Source: Flavobacteriales bacterium
GTDB taxonomy: Bacteria; Bacteroidota; Bacteroidia; Flavobacteriales_D; CAJJDF01
Length of the DNA: 39,024 nt
Reading direction: 5' to 3'
Assembly (NCBI GenBank): GCA_020630395.1
Contig: JAHDBM010000019.1
Coordinates: 1 to 39,024 of the forward strand
Shown here in pieces: positions 1 to 8,792 of this stretch. The notes beneath the pieces were generated by a model that saw only the letters and a list, made by a program, of their open reading frames with translations, searched no databases and was not told where the DNA came from. Every line of letters starts with the position of its first letter. The stretch's first letter is position 1. Both the position numbers and the translations under genes were made by a program.

Positions 1-2564
1 GATTCACTTTCAGTAGGCTCTACCATTAATGTTCCTGCAACAGGAAATGATACAGTAGGAGCATGAAAACCATAGTCAATTAAACGTTTTGCAATATCAG
101 CAACTTCAACACCTGCGGTTTTCTTAAAATCTCGACAATCTAAAATCATTTCGTGAGCAACTCGTCCGTTTTCGCCTGTGTATAATACATCATAATGACC
201 TTCTAAACGAGCTTTTAAATAGTTTGCATTAAGAATGGCATGTTCAGTAGATTTTTTTAATCCTTCAGCACCAAGCATTTTTATATAAGCATAAGAGATT
301 AATAAAATCAACCCACTGCCATAAGGAGCTGCAGAAATAGAGGAAATAGCTTGTTCTCCTCCAACATCTGTTAATGGGTTGCCAGGTAAAAATGGGACAA
401 GGTGTTCGGCAACACCAATTGGACCAACACCAGGACCACCACCTCCATGAGGTATAGCAAATGTTTTATGTAAATTTAAATGACAAACATCAGCACCAAT
501 ATTTCCAGGACTGGTTAATCCAACTTGTGCGTTCATATTTGCTCCATCCATGTAAACTTGTCCGCCATGTTGATGTATAAGATCAGTTATTTCAATAACT
601 GAAGCTTCAAATACACCATGTGTAGAAGGATAGGTAATCATTAAACCGGCTAATTCAGTGCTATGCTTTTCAGCTTTTTCTCTTAGATCATTTACATCTA
701 TATTTCCCTTTTCATCACATTTTACAACAACAACTTTCATCCCAGCCATTACCGCACTAGCAGGATTTGTTCCATGAGCTGATGAAGGAATAAGCATTTT
801 GTCTCTGTTAAAATCTCCATTACTTTCGTGATAAGCTTTAATTACCATTAATCCAGCATACTCTCCTTGAGCTCCAGAATTTGGTTGAAAAGTCATTTTA
901 GCAAAGCCAGTTATTTGAGATAAATCCTTGTCAAGTTCTCCAATAAGTTCTAAGTAACCAGTAGCTTGACTAAACGGAGCATACGGGTGTATAAAAGCAA
1001 ATTCTGGCCAAGTAATAGGCATTAATTGAGTTGCAGCATTTAGTTTCATGGTACAAGAACCTAACGAAATCATAGAGTGCGTTAGCGAAATATCACGATT
1101 TTCTAATCGTTTGATATAACGCATGATTTCTGTCTCAGTATGATATTTGTTAAATACTTCATGAGTTAAGTAATCACTTGTTCGTTTAAATTGTTCATCA
1201 AGTTCTGTTTCTGGAACGATTTCAGTAATAGGTTCAATTTCCTTAAGTTCTGCTTTAGCAAAAACAGTTAAAATCTCATTTAATTCTTTAATATATACCG
1301 TTTCATCTAAACTTATTTGAACAGTTGATTCAGTATAATAAAAATTCATTCCAGCAGCTAATGCAAGCGCTTTAATTTTTTCTTGATTAGTTGTGTTTAT
1401 GGTAATGGTATCAAAAACATTATTACTCACGATATCTAATTCAATATCACGAAGAGCTTTACTTAGTGTTATTGTTCTAAGGTGAATGTTTTTTGCAATA
1501 TTTTTAATGCCCTCTTTTCCATGATAAACAGCATACATGGCGGCCATGTTAGCAAGTAATGCTTGAGCTGTACAGATATTAGAAGTTGCTTTATCTCTAC
1601 GTATGTGTTGCTCTCTGGTCTGTAAAGCCATTCTTAAGGCAGGATTTCCATGACGATCTTTAGATAATCCAATAATACGTCCAGGGATGTTTCGTTTATA
1701 CTCTTCTTTTGTTGCAAAATAAGCAGCATGAGGACCACCAAAACCTAATGGAACTCCAAATCTTTGTGTATTACCAACAACAACATCTGCACCCCATTCA
1801 CCTGGAGGCGTTAATAAAGCTAAGCTTAATATATCAGCAGCAACAACTAATTTAACTCCAGCAACAGTTAGTTTTTGTACTAAAGGTTTGTAATTATTTA
1901 CTATTCCAGAAGCAGCAGGATATTGCACCAATGCACCAAAAAAATCATTAGTAGGTTCAAAGGTTAACGCATCTCCAAATACTAATTCAATTCCAATTCC
2001 GCTAGACCTTGTTTTAAGCACATCAATGGTTTGTGGAAAAGTATCATTAGACACAAAGAACTTCACTACTCCTCTTTTAACAGCATCTCTTTTTCTAGAA
2101 TTGTACAACATTACCATTCCTTCGGCTGCTGCAGTTGCTTCATCTAATAAGGAAGCATTTGCGATTTCCATTCCAGTTAAATCTGTAACCATGGTTTGGA
2201 AATTCAATAAAGATTCCATTCTACCTTGCGAAATTTCGGCTTGATAAGGTGTGTAAGCGGTATACCAACCTGGATTTTCTAATACATTTCTTAAGATCAC
2301 GCTAGGAGTAACCGTACCATAATATCCCAAACCAATGTAACTTTTAAACAATTGATTTTTATTACCTAGTTTTTTAATATGTTGTAGGTATTCAAATTCA
2401 CTAAGTGGCTCACTCAATGAAAGATGATTTTGTAATCTAATATTACTTGGTATTGTTTCTTCTATAAGCGCGTTTAAAGTGTTTGCTTTAACGGCTTTTA
2501 ACATATCGTTTTTATCGTTACCTAATGTCCCGATATGTCTTGTTTCAAATAATTCTCTGCTCAT
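1..2564 (-). CDS. gcvP: Glycine dehydrogenase (aminomethyl-transferring), glycine cleavage system P protein; C-terminal end outside the window
   Basis: P protein of the glycine cleavage system. It decarboxylates glycine with pyridoxal phosphate and passes the aminomethyl group to the lipoyl arm of GcvH, in the cytoplasm. The reverse-strand frame is open from ATG at 2564 to the window edge, giving about 854 residues; full-length P proteins are about 950, so roughly 95 C-terminal residues are missing. Visible landmarks are the N-terminal RHIG motif, GSCTMKLN starting at about residue 502, and the PLP-lysine region [15 protein letters not shown] with the likely Schiff-base lysine at residue 700. 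It is the long single-chain form, not the split GcvPA/GcvPB form. It is divergent from the SDR genes, with 194 bp between them. No glycine riboswitch was recognised in that gap. Confidence 0.97.
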   Translation of the reverse strand, partial: MSRELFETRHIGTLGNDKNDMLKAVKANTLNALIEETIPSNIRLQNHLSLSEPLSEFEYLQHIKKLGNKNQLFKSYIGLGYYGTVTPSVILRNVLENPGWYTAYTPYQAEISQGRMESLLNFQTMVTDLTGMEIANASLLDEATAAAEGMVMLYNSRKRDAVKRGVVKFFVSNDTFPQTIDVLKTRSSGIGIELVFGDALTFEPTNDFFGALVQYPAASGIVNNYKPLVQKLTVAGVKLVVAADILSLALLTPPGEWGADVVVGNTQRFGVPLGFGGPHAAYFATKEEYKRNIPGRIIGLSKDRHGNPALRMALQTREQHIRRDKATSNICTAQALLANMAAMYAVYHGKEGIKNIAKNIHLRTITLSKALRDIELDIVSNNVFDTITINTTNQEKIKALALAAGMNFYYTESTVQISLDETVYIKELNEILTVFAKAELKEIEPITEIVPETELDEQFKRTSDYLTHEVFNKYHTETEIMRYIKRLENRDISLTHSMISLGSCTMKLNAATQLMPITWPEFAFIHPYAPFSQATGYLELIGELDKDLSQITGFAKMTFQPNSGAQGEYAGLMVIKAYHESNGDFNRDKMLIPSSAHGTNPASAVMAGMKVVVVKCDEKGNIDVNDLREKAEKHSTELAGLMITYPSTHGVFEASVIEITDLIHQHGGQVYMDGANMNAQVGLTSPGNIGADVCHLNLHKTFAIPHGGGGPGVGPIGVAEHLVPFLPGNPLTDVGGEQAISSISAAPYGSGLILLISYAYIKMLGAEGLKKSTEHAILNANYLKARLEGHYDVLYTGENGRVAHEMILDCRDFKKTAGVEVADIAKRLIDYGFHAPTVSFPVAGTLMVEPTESE

Positions 2565-2758
2565 TTAAAAAGTCAAAATTAGTGTGAATAATCACATAAT
2601 AGTTTTATTACTTATAAAATTACGTTAAAAATTAATTTTAAGAAACAGTATATCACAATTATTAGCGCGAATCATCATTTGTTTAATGATGGGAGATATA
2701 GATTGTTAGTTACCATCTTATTATTGAATATTTTATATCTTACTTTAAAATTAATTAC

Positions 2759-3601
2759 ATGAACAAAAAGATGGTGATTTCTGGCGCAACATCAGGATTA
2801 GGAAAAGCAGCAGTAAATAAATTAGCTGAACAAGGAAATGATTTAATATTAATTGGGAGAAGTAAAGAAAAAGGACAAGCATTAATTGATTCTCTTTATA
2901 AAAGATTTCCTGAGCAATCTTTTCATTATTATTCTGCTGATTGTTCTTCAATTGACGCTACTAAACAAACAGTTGAAGCCATTAAAAAGGAGCATGATAA
3001 AATTGATGTAATACTTAATAATGTAGGAGGGGTTTTTTCTAAATTTGAACTAACAAAAGAAGGCTATGAACGAACTATAGCTACCAATCATCTTTCATAT
3101 TTTGTATTTACGTTAGGGTTATTGCCTCTATTAAATAAACAAAATGGTCGAATTGTTAACGTAGCTTCAAAAAGTCACTTAAAGGGAACGTTAGATATTG
3201 ATTCCTTTACTAAAAAAAAGGATTATTTTATCATGAAAGCTTACGGTCAGTCTAAGCTAGCAAACATCATGTTTACATACTCATTAAAAGAAAAACTAAA
3301 AGATACAGGTATTACGGTTAACGCCTTAAATCCGGGCAAGGTTAAAACAGATATTGGAGGGAAAGCAAAGCACTGGTTGCATCAATTGGCTTGGGGATTC
3401 TCTGTTGGAACATCAGGCATTACATTAGATGAAGGTGTAAGAACTCATGTTTTTTTAGCTTCTCATCCAGATGCAGCAAATATAAATGGTAAGTATTTTG
3501 ACAATATGAAACTTCTGTTAACCAGTGAAGAGTCTTACGATAAGAAAAAACAAGCTGATTTGTGGAAATGGAGTGAGCAGGCTACTAATATGACATTATA
3601 A
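2759..3601 (+). CDS. Short-chain dehydrogenase/reductase (SDR), first of a tandem pair
   Basis: Classical-type NAD(P)-dependent oxidoreductase of 280 residues with a Rossmann fold. The cofactor motif is GATSGLG at residues 9-15, the NNVG strand motif (usual NNAG) is at 87-90, and the catalytic Ser-Tyr-Lys residues are S137, Y162 and K166 (YGQSK). The overall look is that of retinol-dehydrogenase/WW-domain-oxidoreductase-like SDRs, which act on varied alcohols or carbonyls; the substrate cannot be told. No signal peptide is seen, so it is probably cytoplasmic. The next gene, 12 bp downstream, is a clear paralogue with all motifs at the same residue numbers, so the pair arose by duplication and is probably co-transcribed. 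Confidence 0.9.
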   Translation: MNKKMVISGATSGLGKAAVNKLAEQGNDLILIGRSKEKGQALIDSLYKRFPEQSFHYYSADCSSIDATKQTVEAIKKEHDKIDVILNNVGGVFSKFELTKEGYERTIATNHLSYFVFTLGLLPLLNKQNGRIVNVASKSHLKGTLDIDSFTKKKDYFIMKAYGQSKLANIMFTYSLKEKLKDTGITVNALNPGKVKTDIGGKAKHWLHQLAWGFSVGTSGITLDEGVRTHVFLASHPDAANINGKYFDNMKLLLTSEESYDKKKQADLWKWSEQATNMTL

Positions 3602-3613
3602 ATTTCATTAAAC

Positions 3614-4462
3614 ATGAAAAAAACAGTATTAATAACGGGTGCTACATCTGGATTAGGAAAAGAAGCTGCTTTTAAAATTGCTGAGAAAGGATATAATATA
3701 ATTTTAACAGGAAGAGATAACGCTAAAGGACAAAAAGTATTAGAAGAATTAAAAGTGAAATCACCTAATAATATTTATCAATATTACAGTATTGATTTTT
3801 CTTCAATCTCAGCAATAAAAGAAGGTGCAGAACTAATCAAAAAAGAAGTTAATCATATTGATGTATTGCTTAATAATGTGGGAGGTGTATTTTCTAAATT
3901 TGAGTTAACAAAAGATGGATTTGAAAAAACAATAGGCGTAAATCATTTAGGATACTTTGTTTTTACGCTTAGTATTTTACCAATACTGAATAAAACATCA
4001 GGGAGAATTGTAAATGTGGCATCTGATCAGCATAAGTATACCAGTATTGATATCGATAGTTTTACAAAAAATAAAAGTTACTCTATACTAAATGCATATC
4101 GTCAATCTAAATTAGCTAACGTCATGTTTACATACTCATTAGCCGATAAGTTAAGCCATACAGGAATAACAGTAAATTGTTTAGAGCCAGGAAAAGTTAA
4201 AACTGATATTGGTTCAAAAACTAAGAACATATTGCATAGTTTGGTTTGGAAATTAAATGGTGCTGTTAGAGGCATTTCAGTTGAAGAAGGTGCAAAAACT
4301 CATATATTTTTAGCTATACATCCTGATGCAGCAACTTTTAATAGGAAGTATTTTGACTGTATGGTATTAACTGCAACTAGCGAAGCTTCTCATAATAAAA
4401 AAGTTCAAGATGATCTTTGGACATGGAGTGAAAAAGTAACCAATATGAAAGTTGATTTCTAA
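3614..4462 (+). CDS. Short-chain dehydrogenase/reductase (SDR), second of a tandem pair
   Basis: Paralogue of the preceding SDR, 282 residues, with GATSGLG at 9-15, NNVG at 87-90 and catalytic S137, Y162, K166 (YRQSK). The stretch around NNVGGVFSKFELTK is identical in the two proteins. The substrate-facing region after the active-site tyrosine and the segment around residues 200-225 differ more, which could mean different substrates. Its stop codon is at 4460-4462, and the first box of the putative response-regulator operator (4459) overlaps it, so the SDR pair and the TPR operon are likely separate transcription units. The substrate is unknown. Confidence 0.9.
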   Translation: MKKTVLITGATSGLGKEAAFKIAEKGYNIILTGRDNAKGQKVLEELKVKSPNNIYQYYSIDFSSISAIKEGAELIKKEVNHIDVLLNNVGGVFSKFELTKDGFEKTIGVNHLGYFVFTLSILPILNKTSGRIVNVASDQHKYTSIDIDSFTKNKSYSILNAYRQSKLANVMFTYSLADKLSHTGITVNCLEPGKVKTDIGSKTKNILHSLVWKLNGAVRGISVEEGAKTHIFLAIHPDAATFNRKYFDCMVLTATSEASHNKKVQDDLWTWSEKVTNMKVDF

Positions 4463-4525
4463 TCTTATTTTAATCTAATTCTAATTTTTAGTTTATTATG
4501 TTTCACTTATTAATGTTTATCTTTA
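4459..4525 (+). promoter_or_regulatory. Putative OmpR-type response-regulator operator and promoter of the TPR-RR-HK operon
   Basis: Boxes CTAAT (4459), TTAAT (4470), CTAAT (4481) and a weaker TTTAT (4492) lie at exact 11-bp steps. The first 11-mer fits CTAATNTNATT, as at the other three sites. A -7-like TATCTTTA is at 4518-4525, 26 bp after the fourth box start, which is one 11-bp step more than at the other three promoters. An extra CTAAT at 4475 is out of phase. It precedes the operon that encodes the response regulator, so autoregulation is inferred. Confidence 0.7.
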
Positions 4526-4532
4526 AACAAAA

Positions 4533-5774
4533 ATGATGAAATATACCATTATCATATTATTATTAACTTGGTTTAATATTAGTTTAATAAGCCAAACATC
4601 TAATCGTATTGAAGCTACTCAATTGGTTCAAAAGGGAGATAAATTCATGCGTTTTGGAAATTGGGAGGATGCAGAAGTACAATATACTAATGCAATTGCA
4701 ACTGATATTGGGTATGCTGAAGCATACATGAAAAGAGCTAGGTTGTATAAAAACCTTGGCAGACTTAAAGAATCTATGATGGATTATAATCAAGCCATTT
4801 CTATTAACCCTATGTCTGAGTATGCTTATGACCAAAGAGCTGCAGTTAAAGTATTAGCTTCTGATTATGCAGGAGCTATTAATGATTTAACTGAAGCAGT
4901 AAAAATAAACCCAACAGATTTTAGTGTAAGAAATGATAGGATGAACGATTACTTACTCATAGAGTCCTATGAAGAAGCACTTGCTGATTTAGATACATTA
5001 CTTCAACAAGGTTTTGATCTTGAGATTTATTATTTACAAAAAGGTAAAATCTATATGCTTCAAAACTTATTTAGTAAATCTAAAGCCTATATAGATTCAG
5101 CTATTTTATTAAACCCTAAGAGCTTTATTGCTTATGATTTAGAAGGACTTTTATACTTAGCACAAGAAAAATACACTCCTGCTATGAACTCTTTTACAAA
5201 AGCTATTGAACTTAATAACGAGTTTGATGTTGCTTTTTATAATAGATCGGTAGCAAAACGATATTTAAATGATTTTGAAGGAGCTAAGCAAGATTTAGAT
5301 AGTAGTATATATTTTAATCAAAACAATGAAAATCTCTATTTTTCAAGAGCTGTTTTACGAAAAGAGATGGGAGATTTAAAAGGAGCTATTAAAGATTATA
5401 ATAAAACGTTAGCTTTAGATAGTTCATATAAAGCTGCGCTATTTAATAAGGCTTATACTAAAAAGATGCTGGGTAAATATAGTTATGCTTTAAATGATAT
5501 CAATAAACTAATTAAGAAAGATGAAAATGAACCAGAGTATTGGAATATGAAAGGGAATATTCAAGTATTATTTGCCGATTACTTTGATGCAGTTGAATCT
5601 TATAATAGAGCTTTAGAAATAGATGAAAACTATGTAGAAGCAAAATTTAATAGAGGATTAGCTTATATTATGAGTTATCGTCCATTACAAGGTTGTCAAG
5701 ATTTAAACGATTGCTTATATACGTATGATTACGAAAGAGCAATGGATGTAATGGAAAATTTTTGTGGATTTTAA
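4533..5774 (+). CDS. Secreted tetratricopeptide-repeat (TPR) protein, first gene of a two-component operon
   Basis: A 413-residue protein with an N-terminal signal peptide (hydrophobic residues about 4-20, cleavage probably after LISQ) followed by roughly ten TPR units over the rest of the chain. The repeats show the usual pattern (for example A-E-A-Y at about 50-53, NPMSEYAYDQRA, INPTDFSVRNDR, and YVEAKFNRGLAY near the end). TPRs mediate protein-protein binding; the signal peptide places it in the periplasm or on the outer membrane. It lies 9 bp before the response regulator and downstream of a four-box operator, so it is probably a partner or accessory sensor of this two-component system. 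Two adjacent ATGs (4533 and 4536) are possible starts. The partner protein is unknown. Confidence 0.85.
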   Translation: MMKYTIIILLLTWFNISLISQTSNRIEATQLVQKGDKFMRFGNWEDAEVQYTNAIATDIGYAEAYMKRARLYKNLGRLKESMMDYNQAISINPMSEYAYDQRAAVKVLASDYAGAINDLTEAVKINPTDFSVRNDRMNDYLLIESYEEALADLDTLLQQGFDLEIYYLQKGKIYMLQNLFSKSKAYIDSAILLNPKSFIAYDLEGLLYLAQEKYTPAMNSFTKAIELNNEFDVAFYNRSVAKRYLNDFEGAKQDLDSSIYFNQNNENLYFSRAVLRKEMGDLKGAIKDYNKTLALDSSYKAALFNKAYTKKMLGKYSYALNDINKLIKKDENEPEYWNMKGNIQVLFADYFDAVESYNRALEIDENYVEAKFNRGLAYIMSYRPLQGCQDLNDCLYTYDYERAMDVMENFCGF

Positions 5775-5783
5775 TTCATCATT

Positions 5784-6464
5784 ATGAAAGTATTAGTAGT
5801 TGAAGATGAAGCAGGCATTTCTTCATTTATAAAAAAAGGGTTAGAAGAATCTGGTTTTCAGGTAGACCAAGCTTTTGATGGAAATATGGCTATTCGGTTG
5901 GCATCTCAAAATGTATATGATATTATTTTATTAGACATTATCTTACCAGGGCTAAACGGAACCGAAATTTGTAAAAAGTTGAGAACAGAAATGGATTTTA
6001 AGAATCCTATTATTATGCTAACAGCACTTAGTAGCACTGATGATATTGTAGAAGGACTTGATCTAGGAGCAGATGATTATTTAACAAAACCATTCAAGTT
6101 TAAAGAGTTAATGGCACGTATTAATGCCTTGATGAGAAGAAAACAAGTGGATTATTCAACTGCTATTTATAAAGTAAAAGACCTTACAGTAGATTTTGAT
6201 AAAAAAGAAGTATTTAGACAGGAACAACCTATAAAACTTACCGCTAGAGAATTTAATTTGTTAATGTATTTAATAAAAAACAAAAATAGAGTTGTTTCTC
6301 GTGTAGATATTCTCGAGAATGTTTGGGACGTTAATTTTGATATGGGAACAAATGTTATTGATGTGTATATAAATTATTTAAGAAATAAGATAGATAAAAA
6401 ATTTAATGATAAACTGTTGCACACAGTAGTTGGAATGGGGTATGTTTTAAAAGATACTGATTAA
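5784..6464 (+). CDS. OmpR/PhoB-family DNA-binding response regulator
   Basis: A 226-residue response regulator. The receiver domain (about 1-115) has acidic D8/E9, phospho-acceptor D51, T80 and K102 (DDYLTKPF). A winged-helix DNA-binding domain (about 128-224) contains LTAREFNLLMYL, then VVSRVDILENVW and the recognition-helix region TNVIDVYINYLRNKID, ending in TVVGMGYVL. This architecture binds tandem direct repeats of about 11 bp as head-to-tail dimers. Its stop codon overlaps the kinase start by one base (TAATG), so the two are translationally coupled. It is the best candidate to bind the four YTAAT-repeat operators in this window. It resembles CusR/ArlR-like regulators, but the signal cannot be assigned. 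Confidence 0.95.
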   Translation: MKVLVVEDEAGISSFIKKGLEESGFQVDQAFDGNMAIRLASQNVYDIILLDIILPGLNGTEICKKLRTEMDFKNPIIMLTALSSTDDIVEGLDLGADDYLTKPFKFKELMARINALMRRKQVDYSTAIYKVKDLTVDFDKKEVFRQEQPIKLTAREFNLLMYLIKNKNRVVSRVDILENVWDVNFDMGTNVIDVYINYLRNKIDKKFNDKLLHTVVGMGYVLKDTD

Positions 6465-7810
6465 TGAAAATTCGTAATCGAATTACATATACCTTTACAG
6501 GTTTAGCAACTTTTATAGTTGTTTTAATTGGGTTTATTATTTATTTTTCAAGCGATAAGGCACGGGAAAATATATTTTTTCAAAGACTTGAAGATAGAGC
6601 TAACATTACTGAGAAATTTTTTTTAGAAGCAGAAAATGAGTCGAGCGAATCTGCAAAAAATATAAAAGAAAAATTTGCTCAAAAACTTCCAGAAGAATTT
6701 GAACTAGCATTAAAATCAAGAATATTTATTGACTCACTAAAAAAATCGAATTTAGCCTTTATTCCTGATTTTAGTCTAATAGAAATACAAGAGAAAGGAG
6801 AGGTTTATTTTAATGATAATAACTATCAAGGTATTATTAAAAGATATGATGTAAATAATGAGGAATATTTAGTGTTAGTAGCAGCAAAAGATGAATATGG
6901 ATTAAAGCAAATCAACCAATTAATATTAATCATTGTTATTCTTTCTCTTTTTAGTATTCTATTATCTTTTATAGTAAGTAGAATGCTTGTCAAACAAATA
7001 TTAAAACCAATAGCTGTAAAAATTGAAAAGGCAAATAACATTACCGTAAACAATTTAAGTGAACGTTTACATGTATACAATAACAAAGATGAAATTGGAA
7101 AATTAGCAATTGCGTTTAATAACCTACTAAATAGATTGGAGGATGCATTTACACTTCAAAAAAATTTTGTGCGCTATGCTTCCCATGAAATCAAAAACCC
7201 GTTAGCAGCAATTATGGGAGAGATAGAAGTGCTGCTAACAAAAGAAAGATCTAAAAACGAATACATTTTAACGTTCGAAAAAATCAATAAAGAAGCCAAT
7301 CGGTTAAATCTTTTAGTAAATAATTTTTTGCAATTACCACAAAGTAAAAAAGGCTTAATGACCGAAGAAGTTTATCTAGATGAGTTACTTTTTGAAATAA
7401 TAAGTGAAAAAAAACAAGAGTTTTCTGCTATTGAGATTGAACTTAATATAGATGAACATATATTGGCAGAAGATATTGTGATTAGTGGCGACAAAGAGTT
7501 GTTAAAAAGAGCTTTTTCTAATATAATTGATAATGGATTAAAATTTTCTGATTATAAGCCTATTAAAATCAATATTAGAAAAGCAAGTCAAGGGATTAAT
7601 TTAGAATTTAATGATAATGGCATTGGAATACCTCAAGAAGAATTAAATATGGTTTTTGAGCCTCTTTTTAGATCTAAAAATGCAGTAGATATACCAGGAA
7701 CAGGGATGGGACTTTCTATTGTTAAAACCATAATTGAAAATCATAACGGCACATTGTCTATAAAGAATATAACTAACGGAAAAGGATGTCAAGTTAGTAT
7801 ACGATTTTAG
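6464..7810 (+). CDS. Membrane sensor histidine kinase with HAMP domain
   Basis: A 448-residue sensor kinase, cognate to the preceding regulator. TM1 is at about 9-29, a periplasmic sensor region of about 120 residues follows, and TM2 is at about 150-173. HAMP is at about 175-228. The HisKA H-box is ASHEIKNPLAA with phospho-acceptor H241. The HATPase domain has an N-box (FSNIIDNGLKF), G1 box DNGIGIP and G2 box GTGMGLS. All residues expected for kinase activity are present. The periplasmic region is not a recognisable known sensor domain. No transcription terminator is visible in the 77 bp before the LRR gene, so some read-through is possible. Confidence 0.95.
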   Translation: MKIRNRITYTFTGLATFIVVLIGFIIYFSSDKARENIFFQRLEDRANITEKFFLEAENESSESAKNIKEKFAQKLPEEFELALKSRIFIDSLKKSNLAFIPDFSLIEIQEKGEVYFNDNNYQGIIKRYDVNNEEYLVLVAAKDEYGLKQINQLILIIVILSLFSILLSFIVSRMLVKQILKPIAVKIEKANNITVNNLSERLHVYNNKDEIGKLAIAFNNLLNRLEDAFTLQKNFVRYASHEIKNPLAAIMGEIEVLLTKERSKNEYILTFEKINKEANRLNLLVNNFLQLPQSKKGLMTEEVYLDELLFEIISEKKQEFSAIEIELNIDEHILAEDIVISGDKELLKRAFSNIIDNGLKFSDYKPIKINIRKASQGINLEFNDNGIGIPQEELNMVFEPLFRSKNAVDIPGTGMGLSIVKTIIENHNGTLSIKNITNGKGCQVSIRF

Positions 7811-7815
7811 TTTTT

Positions 7816-7871
7816 CTAATTTCATTTTAATGTGAGCTTAATTCGAGCTTAATTAGTAGGTAGTAATTTTA
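7816..7871 (+). promoter_or_regulatory. Putative response-regulator operator and promoter of the LRR operon
   Basis: Four boxes, CTAAT (7816), TTAAT (7827), TTAAT (7838) and TTAAT (7849), at exact 11-bp spacing, with the first 11-mer fitting CTAATNTNATT. A -7-like TAATTTTA starts at 7864, 15 bp after the last box start and 24 bp before the ATG at 7888. The close approach of the boxes to the -7 element is what is expected for an activating PhoB/OmpR-type site. Confidence 0.75.
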
Positions 7872-7887
7872 ATTAAAATAAATTACT

Positions 7888-8772
7888 ATGAAACCCATTA
7901 TAAGAACATCCATCATTATTATTTCACTTTGTTTCTCTTTCTTTGGGAGAACACAAACTCAAGACTCTACTTATTATTCTATTCAAGCAGCACTTTTAAA
8001 TCCGTTATCGGTAAAAAAATTAACGTTAGATAATGTCACAGCTAATTTAGAGACATTAATACAATTTAAAAATCTTGAAAGTTTAACCCTAATTAATTAC
8101 AAAACGAATTATCCACCAAAAGAAGTTGCAGCTGTAACTTGGTTAAAAAGATTAGAAATAGAGCGAAGTAATTTTGTTGAGCTACCAGTCACCTACAATA
8201 AGTTAGTTAAACTAGAAGGCTTATCTATTATAGATGACAGTTTAATGGATGTTTCAAATGCTTTGGCTGTATTTTCTAAGCCAACAAATTTTAAAGAGAT
8301 AGTATTTAATAATGTTTACCCAATGACAAGCTTTCCTGAGGAGTTATTTAAGTATAAAAACTTAGAAAAACTTTCCTTAAGAGGCGATCATATTACAACA
8401 TTACCTAATAACATAAACTATTTTGATAAATTGAAATTTTTAGATTTAGGTGATAATGAAATCGTACAATTACCATCATCATTAATAAACCTAAGTTCTA
8501 TTGAAACATTATTTATAGACCATGATTTAAAATTAGATGTGCCTCAAGTTAAATCGGTATTAATTCAAATGCCAGCTCTAAAAGAGTTACACTTGGAGGG
8601 TGCAGGACTAACACCAAATCAATTAGATATAACAGAATTTAAACAATTAGAAAAGTTATACATAAAAGAAAATAGAAACAGCAACAATGAAAAAGAAGTT
8701 GATTTAAAAATTAACAATTTAACATTTGAAAAAAAGATAGACCCATCAACTGGATTAATTGATATCAAGTAA
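7888..8772 (+). CDS. Secreted leucine-rich-repeat protein
   Basis: A 294-residue protein with a signal peptide (hydrophobic residues about 6-20, FFGRTQTQ around the cleavage site). It then has a series of bacterial-type leucine-rich repeats of about 23 residues, such as LKRLEIERSNFVELPV, LEKLSLRGDHITTLPNNI and LKFLDLGDNEIVQLPSSL. LRRs form a binding surface for other proteins; no enzymatic domain is visible. It is expected in the periplasm or at the cell surface. It is the first gene of a three-gene operon headed by the 11-bp repeat operator, and lies 20 bp before the next gene. The ligand is unknown. Confidence 0.85.
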   Translation: MKPIIRTSIIIISLCFSFFGRTQTQDSTYYSIQAALLNPLSVKKLTLDNVTANLETLIQFKNLESLTLINYKTNYPPKEVAAVTWLKRLEIERSNFVELPVTYNKLVKLEGLSIIDDSLMDVSNALAVFSKPTNFKEIVFNNVYPMTSFPEELFKYKNLEKLSLRGDHITTLPNNINYFDKLKFLDLGDNEIVQLPSSLINLSSIETLFIDHDLKLDVPQVKSVLIQMPALKELHLEGAGLTPNQLDITEFKQLEKLYIKENRNSNNEKEVDLKINNLTFEKKIDPSTGLIDIK

Positions 8773-8792
8773 CCTCTAATACAGATATTAAA

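Noticed and set aside
2565-2758. Glycine riboswitch upstream of gcvP
   Set aside because: No recognisable riboswitch fold or conserved motif; only AT-rich DNA with two promoters' worth of space.
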